From an uncultured Eubacteriales bacterium (GTDB taxonomy: Bacteria > Bacillota > Clostridia > Oscillospirales > Oscillospiraceae): a stretch of DNA of 19,828 nt. The notes beneath the pieces are model-generated. The model was not told where the DNA came from. It was given only the letters and a program-made list of their open reading frames with translations, and did not search any database. This document shows, piece after piece, positions 1 through 5,541 of the stretch (positions within the stretch are counted from its first letter, which is position 1; each line of letters opens with the position of its first letter). Both the position numbers and the translations under genes were made by a program. The stretch covers positions 1 to 19,828 of the forward strand of contig UQYT01000043.1 of NCBI GenBank assembly GCA_900545405.1. The letters run 5' to 3'.

Positions 1-2
1 TC

Positions 3-383
3 TTCGCGTCACGGCTGAATGCGCAGCCGGACAGCCTCATCGTGCCGCTGAGCGACGCCCGGGGCAATGAGGCGGGCTGGCTCTGTCTGACCGCCGACCA
101 CAGCCGCGTGCTGGACGGCGCGATCGAACCGCTCTGCGCCGCCGGGCGCTGGGCCTACGGCGTCGAGCAGCGCGGGGACGAGGCGGCGACGCTATATTGC
201 ATCGACCTCGATACGGGCGAAGCGTGGCCGCTCACGGATGAGGCGAGCCTCTCCCTCGCCCTAACGGACGGGCGCTGGCTCTACACCTACCGCATGTGGG
301 GCACCGGCTCCGCGAGCTGCTGGGAGATAGCCTGCGACGCCGAAGGCCGCCCCGAGGCCCTCTACTACGTGGGCGAGGTGTGA
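3..383 (+). CDS. C-terminal part of an unrecognised protein, 5' end outside window
   Basis: The reading frame is open from the left edge (frame starting at base 3) to a TGA at 381-383, giving about 126 residues, so the gene begins upstream. I do not recognise the family with confidence. The sequence has short repeated stretches such as LYCIDLDTGEAWPLTD and DGRWLYTYRMWGTG, alternating hydrophobic/aromatic and Asp-Gly turns, like the blades of a beta-propeller or a DUF5050-like repeat protein; that is inference. No membrane segment or catalytic motif is visible in this part. Codon use and GC content match the housekeeping genes further right, so it looks like native chromosome. A GTG at 42 is an internal codon and not a likely start, because the frame continues upstream without a stop. 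Confidence 0.6.
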   Translation, partial: FASRLNAQPDSLIVPLSDARGNEAGWLCLTADHSRVLDGAIEPLCAAGRWAYGVEQRGDEAATLYCIDLDTGEAWPLTDEASLSLALTDGRWLYTYRMWGTGSASCWEIACDAEGRPEALYYVGEV

Positions 384-385
384 GC

Positions 386-451
386 ATGAGGCGCGCGGCG
401 GTACTGCTGGGCGACCGGCTCAGTACGTATCTGTCCGAGAAATACGGCTGA
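386..451 (+). CDS. possible 21-residue peptide or gene remnant
   Basis: An ATG two bases after the preceding stop is preceded by a good ribosome binding site (GAGGTG at 375-380) and opens a frame of 21 codons ending at TGA 449-451 (MRRAAVLLGDRLSTYLSEKYG). The coupling to the upstream gene and the backbone-like codon use suggest it was translated. It may be the surviving 5' end of a longer gene cut off where the sequence turns AT-rich immediately afterwards. No family is recognised. It could equally be chance. Confidence 0.25.
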   Translation: MRRAAVLLGDRLSTYLSEKYG

Positions 452-502
452 AAATAACGTGTTTGGCGGCAAAATCATGTTGACACGGACATCCCCGCTA
501 AG

Positions 503-531
503 TTGCAAGAAGCACGTCCTGTGAGTATATC
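503..531 (+). promoter_or_regulatory. candidate sigma-A promoter for the small membrane protein gene
   Basis: TTGCAA at 503-508 and TATATC at 526-531 are separated by 17 bases, a legal sigma-A arrangement with 4 of 6 matches in each box. A perfect TTGACA also occurs at 480-485 but has no -10 box at the right distance. The gene starts about 30 bases downstream. Support is by motif only. Confidence 0.3.
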
Positions 532-563
532 ACGGATAGAAATCAAATTTTAGGAGGACGGAC

Positions 564-761
564 ATGAAGAAAGTGAATTATATCTTGGGGTTCTGCCTGG
601 GAGCTTCCGGATTGATAAACTGCATTATTGCACTGATCCTATATGTTTCAGGCGGAAGCAATACATCCTTACTGGTGTTTTCAATCGTAGGCGGTTCTTT
701 CCTGTTCACCTCGATCATACAGTTTATTATTGGCTATACTACATCAAAAAACAACGATTGA
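564..761 (+). CDS. small two-helix membrane protein, AT-rich
   Basis: The 65-residue product has two hydrophobic segments, about residues 7-29 and 35-58, with a short polar loop (SGGSNT) between them and a charged C-terminus (TTSKNND), so it should be a two-pass inner membrane protein. The start is well set: AGGAGG at 552-557 lies 6 bases before the ATG. No conserved family is recognised and no function is proposed. Base composition is clearly lower in GC than the neighbouring genes on both sides, and codons such as ATA, TTA and AAA are frequent, which suggests acquisition from a lower-GC source. It is flanked by AT-rich non-coding sequence and does not appear to form an operon with either neighbour. 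Confidence 0.6.
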   Translation: MKKVNYILGFCLGASGLINCIIALILYVSGGSNTSLLVFSIVGGSFLFTSIIQFIIGYTTSKNND

Positions 762-888
762 GAAAGCTGTCTCTTCAACTGCAGCGGAATGGTCAGGTGT
801 CCATTTCCATTGATAGGGCAGCCAAAAACAACAAGTTCGGCAGAAACATTTGTATTCATGTTGATTGAGCATTTATAGGGAATTATTG

Positions 889-917
889 TTGACACCGGCC
901 TTTCGGCGTGGTATTAT
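889..917 (+). promoter_or_regulatory. sigma-A promoter of the rplU-rpmA operon
   Basis: TTGACA at 889-894 is a perfect -35 box and TATTAT at 912-917 a near-perfect -10 box, with exactly 17 bases between them. Transcription would begin near 923-926, giving an untranslated leader of about 75 bases before rplU. The strength of the boxes fits a ribosomal protein operon. Confidence 0.85.
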
Positions 918-922
918 ACTAA

Positions 923-1000
923 AGCCGCATTGACAGGGCTTGCAAGTGGGCTTTGCCCCGCCCTTTAGAGCGAGTCTCTTGAAGAGAGGATGAAACAGAA
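923..1000 (+). promoter_or_regulatory. structured 5' leader of rplU (possible L21 leader)
   Basis: Between the promoter and the rplU ATG lies a leader with a hairpin whose outer stem is AGGGC (935-939) with GCCCT (960-964), enclosing further GC-rich pairing. A second small hairpin, TCTC 975-978 with GAGA 984-987, overlaps the start of the ribosome binding site (GAGAGGA, 984-990). Firmicute rplU genes are known to carry a conserved L21 leader motif. I cannot verify that this leader matches that covariance model, so the identification is an inference from position and folding. Confidence 0.35.
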
Positions 1001-1312
1001 ATGAAGCATGCAGTCATCGAGACCGGCGGTAAGCAGTACCGCGTCGCCGAGGGCGACGTCATCTACGTCGAGAAGCTCGACGCCGAGGCCGGCGCCACCG
1101 TCAAGTTCGACCGTGTTCTCGCCGTCATCGACGAGGATAACGCCGTGTTCGGTACCCCCGTCGTCGAGGGAGCCACCGTCACCGCCAACGTCGTCAAGAA
1201 CGGGCGCGGCAAGAAGGTCCGCGTCTACAAGATGAAGCCCAAGAAGGGCTATCAGCGCACGCAGGGCCATCGCCAGCCCTACACGAAGGTCCAGATCGAG
1301 ACCATCGCGTAA
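1001..1312 (+). CDS. rplU: 50S ribosomal protein L21
   Basis: This 103-residue protein is the full usual length of L21, which binds 23S rRNA in the large subunit. The N-terminus MKHAVIETGGKQYRV and the C-terminal KKGYQRTQGHRQPYTKVQI are family hallmarks. The ATG is preceded by GAGAGGA at 984-990. It is the first gene of the operon and is followed 36 bases later by rpmA. In most Firmicutes the gene for the L27-processing protease Prp sits between these two; here the gap is too short for any gene. Assignment is secure. Confidence 0.98.
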   Translation: MKHAVIETGGKQYRVAEGDVIYVEKLDAEAGATVKFDRVLAVIDEDNAVFGTPVVEGATVTANVVKNGRGKKVRVYKMKPKKGYQRTQGHRQPYTKVQIETIA

Positions 1313-1348
1313 CTCAATCCCGCACTTATGACATTGGAGGTGTAACAC

Positions 1349-1609
1349 ATGGCACATAAAAAGGGAATGGGCTCCACCAAGAACGGCCGCGACAGCGAGT
1401 CCAAGCGCCTCGGAGCCAAGAGGGCCGACGGGCAGTTCGTCCTCGCCGGCAACATCCTCGTCCGTCAGCGCGGCACCAAGATCCACCCCGGCACCAACGT
1501 CGGCAAGGGCAAGGACGACACCCTGTTCTCCCTGGTGGACGGCACCGTCAAGTTCGAGCGTTACGGCAAGGACCGCAAGAAGGTCTCCGTTTACGAGCTC
1601 AACCAGTGA
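1349..1609 (+). CDS. rpmA: 50S ribosomal protein L27, without cleavable N-terminal extension
   Basis: The 86-residue product begins MAHKKGMGSTKNGRDSESKR, the classic L27 start, whose N-terminus reaches towards the peptidyl transferase centre. Many Firmicutes make L27 with an N-terminal extension of about nine residues removed by Prp. Here an in-frame TAA at 1343-1345 lies just before the ATG, so no extension is possible. This agrees with the missing prp gene upstream. The ribosome binding site is GGAGG at 1336-1340. A strong terminator follows the stop codon. Confidence 0.98.
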   Translation: MAHKKGMGSTKNGRDSESKRLGAKRADGQFVLAGNILVRQRGTKIHPGTNVGKGKDDTLFSLVDGTVKFERYGKDRKKVSVYELNQ

Positions 1610-1622
1610 CAAAAATACGAAG

Positions 1623-1650
1623 AGAGACGGACGCACGTCCGTCTCTTTTT
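1623..1650 (+). terminator. intrinsic terminator between rpmA and obgE
   Basis: A perfect 10-bp stem, AGAGACGGAC (1623-1632) with GTCCGTCTCT (1637-1646), closes a 4-base GCAC loop and runs into TTTTT. This is a canonical Rho-independent terminator. Because obgE starts only about 20 bases later without an obvious promoter of its own, it may act as a partial terminator that lowers obgE expression relative to the ribosomal protein genes. Confidence 0.9.
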
Positions 1651-1670
1651 GATATCGGGAGTTTTTTATT

Positions 1671-2954
1671 ATGGCATCACCATTCGTTGACAAGGTGACG
1701 ATACAGGTCCGCGCCGGAGACGGCGGGGCCGGGGCCGTGGCCTTCCACCGCGAGAAGTACGTCGCGGCGGGCGGGCCCGACGGCGGCGACGGCGGCCGCG
1801 GCGGCAACATCGTCTTTACCGTGGACGACCACATGTCCACGCTCATGGACTTCCGCTACAAGCGCAAGTTCGTGGCCGGAAACGGCCAGCCCGGTCAGGG
1901 CAAGCGCTGCTCCGGCAAGGACGGCGAGAGCATCGTCCTCAAGGTCCCGCGCGGCACCGTGCTGCGCGACGCGGACAGCGGCGCCATCATGCACGACATG
2001 TCCTCCGGCGAGGACTACGTCGCCTGCCGCGGCGGCCGCGGCGGCTGGGGCAACAAGCACTTCGCCACGCCCACCCGCCAGGTCCCGCGCTTTGCCAAGC
2101 CCGGATTGCCCGGGGAATCGCACACGATAACGCTCGAGCTCAAGCTGCTCGCGGACGTGGGCCTCGTCGGTTTCCCGAACGTCGGCAAGAGCACGCTGCT
2201 CTCCGTCGTCTCCAACGCGCACCCGAAGATCGCGAACTACCACTTCACCACGCTCTTCCCCAACCTGGGCGTCGTCTACGTCGACGAGGGCGTGTCCTTC
2301 GTCCTCGCGGACATCCCCGGCATCATCGAGGGCGCGAGCGACGGCGCGGGCCTCGGCCATGACTTCCTGCGCCACATCGACCGCTGCCGCCTGCTCATCC
2401 ACCTCGTGGACGTCTCGGGCAGCGAGGGGCGCGACCCGGTTGAGGACTTCGAGGCGATAAACGCGGAGCTGGCGCAGTACAACGCCGACCTCGCCTCCAG
2501 GCCCCAGCTCGTGGCCGCCAACAAGTGCGACCTGCTCGAGCCGGGCAGCGACAACCTGGAGCGCCTGCGCGCGCACGTCGAGGCAAAGGGCCTGAAGCTC
2601 TTTGAGCTCTCCGCGGCCTCCACCCAGGGCACGCGCGAGCTGATGCGCGCCGCCGCCGGCGAGCTGGCGCACCTGCCGCCCGTAACGGTGTATGAGCCGG
2701 ACTACGTCCCGCCCGAGCCGGAGATCGGTACGGCGGACGATGTGCAGATACGGCGCGACGGCGACGTGTGGATAGTCGAGGGCGACTGGCTGGCAAAGCT
2801 GGTGGCGACGGTGAACTTCTCCGACTACGAAAGCCGCATGTACTTCGACCGCTGCCTGCGCAGCGCCGGAATTTTCGACCGCATGGAGGCCATGGGCGTC
2901 CAGAACGGCGACACGGTGTCCATCTACGACATCGAGTTTGAATATCAGGACTAA
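1671..2954 (+). CDS. obgE: Obg family GTPase
   Basis: The 427-residue protein has the full three-part architecture of ObgE/CgtA, a ribosome-associated GTPase for 50S assembly and stress control. Residues 1-158 form the glycine-rich Obg fold with GG-rich loops at about 16-45 and 120-127. The GTPase domain carries G1 GFPNVGKST (167-175), G3 DIPG (214-217) and G4 NKCD (284-287). A C-terminal OCT domain spans about 345-427. The start ATG follows GGGAG at 1657-1661. The position after rplU-rpmA is conserved in Firmicutes. Large minus-strand open frames here are GC-driven shadows of this gene. Confidence 0.98.
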   Translation: MASPFVDKVTIQVRAGDGGAGAVAFHREKYVAAGGPDGGDGGRGGNIVFTVDDHMSTLMDFRYKRKFVAGNGQPGQGKRCSGKDGESIVLKVPRGTVLRDADSGAIMHDMSSGEDYVACRGGRGGWGNKHFATPTRQVPRFAKPGLPGESHTITLELKLLADVGLVGFPNVGKSTLLSVVSNAHPKIANYHFTTLFPNLGVVYVDEGVSFVLADIPGIIEGASDGAGLGHDFLRHIDRCRLLIHLVDVSGSEGRDPVEDFEAINAELAQYNADLASRPQLVAANKCDLLEPGSDNLERLRAHVEAKGLKLFELSAASTQGTRELMRAAAGELAHLPPVTVYEPDYVPPEPEIGTADDVQIRRDGDVWIVEGDWLAKLVATVNFSDYESRMYFDRCLRSAGIFDRMEAMGVQNGDTVSIYDIEFEYQD

Positions 2955-2958
2955 GCAA

Positions 2959-2995
2959 AAAGCCGCCCGATACCGGGCGGCTTTCCGCTTTTTTT
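2959..2995. terminator. bidirectional intrinsic terminator after obgE
   Basis: An 11-bp perfect stem, AAAGCCGCCCG (2959-2969) with CGGGCGGCTTT (2974-2984), closes an ATAC loop and is followed closely by a seven-T run at 2989-2995. The five A residues on its left side provide a T run on the minus strand as well, so it should also end the converging spore protein gene. Confidence 0.9.
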
Positions 2996-3006
2996 GAAGC
3001 TTTCGC

Positions 3007-3129
3007 TTACTTCATGCCGTTCTCGTAGGCCTCGATCATCTTCTTGACCATCTGGCCGCCGACGCTGCCGGCCTGGCGGCTCGTGAGGTCGCCGTTGTAG
3101 CCCTGCTTCAGGTTGACGCCGACCTCCTT
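3007..3129 (-). pseudogene. 5'-truncated alpha/beta-type small acid-soluble spore protein gene
   Basis: On the minus strand, codons ending at a TAA at 3007-3009 encode the C-terminal half of an alpha/beta-type SASP, including GVNLKQGYNGDLTSRQAGSV and GGQMVKKMIEAYENGMK. These proteins coat DNA in spores. The conserved part begins at EVGVNL (GAG codon, 3124-3126 on the plus strand). Upstream the frame gives only GEYTPK and then meets a TGA (3145-3147), with no start codon, so about 25-35 N-terminal residues are missing. The break coincides with the change from backbone to element sequence, so insertion of the element is the likely cause. The missing part should lie beyond the element's other end. 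Confidence 0.85.
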
Positions 3130-3159
3130 TGGTGTGTATTCACCTCAAAAAAGTGAGTA

Positions 3160-3188
3160 TTGAATCTGGAAAAGCCACTCATTACATA
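3160..3188 (+). promoter_or_regulatory. weak candidate promoter at the element's left end
   Basis: TTGAAT (3160-3165) and TACATA (3183-3188) are 17 bases apart, the only reasonably spaced pair I see in the 140-base non-coding stretch between the spore gene remnant and parB. The -10 box is a poor match. Otherwise this stretch holds only a short GGTG/CACC inverted repeat at 3131-3144 next to the junction. Confidence 0.2.
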
Positions 3189-3272
3189 CCAAAATTCGGC
3201 TAGCGAACATATTGTGTAGGGGGTAAAATCATTCCTGTAAAGCGTTTTCAAGCAGATGATTCTAGGGTAATT

Positions 3273-4109
3273 GTGCAGTTAGGGCTTTATGATTTGCAAC
3301 CGTTCAGCAAACACCCGTACAAGGTGCGAGACGACGAGGCGATGCGGGATATGGTAGAGAGCATCAAGCAGTACGGAGTGCTCTCTCCCGCAATCGCTCG
3401 GCCTATGCCAGACGGTGGCTACGAGCTTGTTTCAGGTCACCGGCGCAAGCGGGCTTGCGAGCTCGCTGGGCTGGAGACGATGCCGGTTATCGTGCGCGAG
3501 CTGGATAACGACGCGGCGGCAATCCTCGTCGTGGACAGCAATTTGCAGCGCGAGGACTTGTTGACGAGTGAGAGGGCGTTTGCGTATAAACTCAAGTTGG
3601 AGGCCATCAGACATCAGGGAGAACGCACCGACTTAACTTCGGCCCAAGTTGGGCCGAAGTTGACAGCAGCAGAAAAAGTTGCAGAGGAAAGCCCGGATAG
3701 CAAGTCTCAAATCAAACGCTATATACGTCTCACCGAGCTAATCCCGCCTCTGCTGGACATGGTAGACGAGCGCAAGATTGCGTTCAACCCGGCCTACGAG
3801 CTGTCGTTTCTCACCAAGGATGAACAGAATCTTCTCCTCGACGCGATGGACAGCGAGCAGACAACGCCGTCGCTGTCGCAGGCGCAGCGATTGAAGCAGT
3901 TCAGCCAGCGCGGCGAGTTGGATGCGGCCGTTATGCGCGCTATCATGTCCGAGGAGAAGAAAGAAGTTGAGCGTTTGACACTCAAGGGCGACACGCTGCG
4001 CAAGTATTTTCCCGCCTCGTACACGCCGAAGCGCATGGAGGAGACTATTATAAAGCTGCTGGAACAGTGGCAGAAGCAGCAGAAGCGTCGGCGTGAGGCT
4101 GAACGCTAA
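3273..4109 (+). CDS. parB: ParB/RepB/Spo0J family partition protein
   Basis: From the GTG at 3273 the protein has 278 residues. Residues 1-85 are a ParB nuclease-like (CTP-binding) domain: SKHPYKVRDDEAM, then VSGHRRKRACELAG (the GHRR box) and AAILVVDSNLQRE. A helix-turn-helix follows (about 115-160: LTAAEKVAEE, SKSQIKRYIRLTELIPPL), with LSFLTKDEQ and a C-terminal coiled region. It would bind centromere-like sites and stabilise the excised element, normally with ParA, which is absent here. The true N-terminus is uncertain. The frame is open back to 3204, and AGGGGG at 3218-3223 suits a start near ATC 3228 or ATT 3231, which would add about 15 residues (KRFQADDSRVI) resembling family N-termini as I remember them. 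A 27-bp palindrome lies inside the gene. Confidence 0.9.
   Translation: MQLGLYDLQPFSKHPYKVRDDEAMRDMVESIKQYGVLSPAIARPMPDGGYELVSGHRRKRACELAGLETMPVIVRELDNDAAAILVVDSNLQREDLLTSERAFAYKLKLEAIRHQGERTDLTSAQVGPKLTAAEKVAEESPDSKSQIKRYIRLTELIPPLLDMVDERKIAFNPAYELSFLTKDEQNLLLDAMDSEQTTPSLSQAQRLKQFSQRGELDAAVMRAIMSEEKKEVERLTLKGDTLRKYFPASYTPKRMEETIIKLLEQWQKQQKRRREAER
3635..3661. repeat. perfect 27-bp palindrome inside parB
   Basis: AACTTCGGCCCAA (3635-3647) and its exact complement TTGGGCCGAAGTT (3649-3661) flank a single central G. In the protein it encodes part of TSAQVGPKL, between the ParB nuclease-like domain and the helix-turn-helix. It could be a protein-binding operator or parS-like site, or an mRNA hairpin. 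It may partly follow from the conserved protein sequence. Confidence 0.7.
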
Positions 4110-4126
4110 TTGAATACCAAACTACT

Positions 4127-4155
4127 AAGCCGGACAGATTTCTGCCCGGCTTTTT
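4127..4155 (+). terminator. intrinsic terminator-like hairpin after parB
   Basis: AAGCCGG (4127-4133) pairs with CCGGCTT (4146-4152). CAG (4135-4137) pairs with CTG (4142-4144) after one A/C mismatch, leaving an ATTT loop. The run of T at 4151-4155 completes a Rho-independent terminator. It lies between the parB stop codon and the next gene's ribosome binding site, so it would separate parB output from the downstream genes or attenuate read-through. Confidence 0.65.
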
Positions 4156-4163
4156 CATTGGAG

Positions 4164-4769
4164 GTGAAAACATCGTACCACTACAAACCTGCTGATGTAG
4201 CCTGCGAATACTGCGTCGAGTGGCGGCATCGGCGGTGTCAGGCTGTGGGCTGTCCATGGCTCACCGAGCGCATTGAGGCGGGCGTTGTCAGCTACGCTGC
4301 TGCCGTGCGCGAGCTGTTTGGGGCGCTACATGTGCCGGAGCTGCGCTGGCGGCTGGAATGGCTCATTAAGGGCTACAATGGCTCTTTTTGGCTCAACGCC
4401 GAGCACGAATTTAATACGCGCCTGCTGCTGAGAAGCGTGGGCTACCAAGCGTGGAGAAATCCGCGCTTTTTTGCTGCCCTGTACCTGTTTGGCTCCAACC
4501 GTTTGCTAATGAAACGGGTGTGGAATGCCTGTATGCCGCAGGGGTTTGAGCCGATGTTCCTGGTAATGCGCGGTGTGTCCGAGCACGACTACACGCTCAT
4601 CCAGACGGCGAAAGCGCTCATGTGCGGCGGCCTGGGGCTGACGCTCTACGACCTTGCCGACCGCGATGTTGTGGACGACAAGGCGTTTACGCTCATCGTC
4701 AACGCCCTGCTCATAGCCAACTATGGCTCCGACGTTTTGAAGCTAGGAGGAACAGTGCTTGAATACTGA
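4164..4769 (+). CDS. conserved-looking element protein with N-terminal four-cysteine motif, unknown function
   Basis: About 201 residues. Near the N-terminus are CEYC, a third Cys and GCPW (C14, C17, C25 and C30 counting from this start), which look like a zinc-binding knuckle. The rest is mostly helical with aromatic-rich stretches (ELRWRLEWLIKGYNGSFW, RFFAALYLFGSNRLL). I do not recognise a named family; the position between parB and the PP-loop gene suggests a maintenance or regulatory role. The start is doubtful. The frame is open back to a TTG at 4110, but that precedes the terminator hairpin. The GGAGGTG at 4160-4166 calls for a start near 4172-4176, where the in-frame codons are ACA and TCG. 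GTG 4164 is the nearest usable codon but overlaps the ribosome binding site. The gene overlaps the next by 11 bases. Confidence 0.7.
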   Translation: MKTSYHYKPADVACEYCVEWRHRRCQAVGCPWLTERIEAGVVSYAAAVRELFGALHVPELRWRLEWLIKGYNGSFWLNAEHEFNTRLLLRSVGYQAWRNPRFFAALYLFGSNRLLMKRVWNACMPQGFEPMFLVMRGVSEHDYTLIQTAKALMCGGLGLTLYDLADRDVVDDKAFTLIVNALLIANYGSDVLKLGGTVLEY

Positions 4770-5541
4770 CTCATTCCATGTCGTCTCCCTTTCGGGCGGC
4801 AAGGATTCGACCGCCATGCTCCTACTCATGCTGGAGCGTGGATGGCCTATCGACGCCGTGCTCAACGCGGACACCGGCATGGAGTTCCCGGAGATGTACG
4901 AGCACCTGCGCAGACTGGACGAGCACCTCTACCGCGAGCGCGGGATACACATCACGACGCTGAAAAGCCCCAAGAGCTTCGAGTACCTGATGTTCGACGA
5001 GCCGAAGCAGAGGGCGTCGTGCATCGCCAACCGCCAGCTCCTCGGCGTTCCCTGTAAGGGCAACGGCTGGCCGGGTATCCGTGTGCGCTGGTGCACTGGT
5101 CAGCTCAAGACGCATCTCATTGGGCGCGAGATAAACCGGCTGAAGCAAGGCCGTAAAGTTGTGCAGTACATAGGCATCGCCGCGGATGAGGCCAAGCGCT
5201 GCAAGCCGGACAAGCGCTATCCGCTGGTCGAGTGGGGCATTACCGAGGCCGAGGCTCTCAAGGTCTGCTATGACCGTGGCTTTACTTTCGGCGGGCTTTA
5301 TGAGATATACCATCGCGCTTCCTGCTGGTGCTGCCCGTTCCAACGCATAGGCGAGCTGCGCAACCTGCGCAGGCATCACCCAGAGCTATGGGCACGGCTG
5401 CTGGACATGGACGAACGGGCTATTGCGCAATTTGGCGACTCACTGCTGGGGCGGTTTAAGGACAACTGGAGCGTAGCGGCGCTTGATGAGCGCTTTGCGC
5501 GTGAAGAAGGAGGAAACACAAATGGCGGTATTCCGTATTGA
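4759..5541 (+). CDS. phosphoadenosine phosphosulfate reductase-family PP-loop protein
   Basis: 260 residues starting at TTG 4759, set by AGGAGG at 4745-4750 (8-base spacing). The PP-loop SGGKDST (residues 12-18) binds the phosphates of an adenine nucleotide; VLNADTGMEFPEMYEHL (34-50) matches the usual following strand and helix of the PAPS reductase/adenine nucleotide alpha hydrolase superfamily. RWCTGQLK (110-117) and CWCCPFQ (189-195) add cysteines that could hold a metal or Fe-S cluster. True PAPS reductases in sulfate assimilation have a different C-terminus and neighbours, so sulfate reduction is unlikely. Genes of this family occur in ICEs and in DNA phosphorothioation (DndC), but no dnd partners are present here. 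The actual substrate is unknown. The 3' end overlaps the next gene by 20 bases. Confidence 0.85.
   Translation: MNTDSFHVVSLSGGKDSTAMLLLMLERGWPIDAVLNADTGMEFPEMYEHLRRLDEHLYRERGIHITTLKSPKSFEYLMFDEPKQRASCIANRQLLGVPCKGNGWPGIRVRWCTGQLKTHLIGREINRLKQGRKVVQYIGIAADEAKRCKPDKRYPLVEWGITEAEALKVCYDRGFTFGGLYEIYHRASCWCCPFQRIGELRNLRRHHPELWARLLDMDERAIAQFGDSLLGRFKDNWSVAALDERFAREEGGNTNGGIPY

Noticed and set aside
965..1846. Long minus-strand open frame opposite rplU and rpmA (293 codons)
   Set aside because: It lies fully over two certain ribosomal protein genes, has low-complexity Asp/Leu/Val/Gly composition typical of antisense reading of GC-rich codons, and no binding site.
1677..2672. 331-codon minus-strand frame opposite obgE
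   Set aside because: Shadow of the obgE reading frame in GC-rich DNA, with Ala/Val/Asp-rich sequence and no recognisable domain.
3131..3144. GGTG/CACC short inverted repeat at the junction as the recombinase site
   Set aside because: Arms of four bases are too short to claim, and without the right end no direct repeat can be tested.
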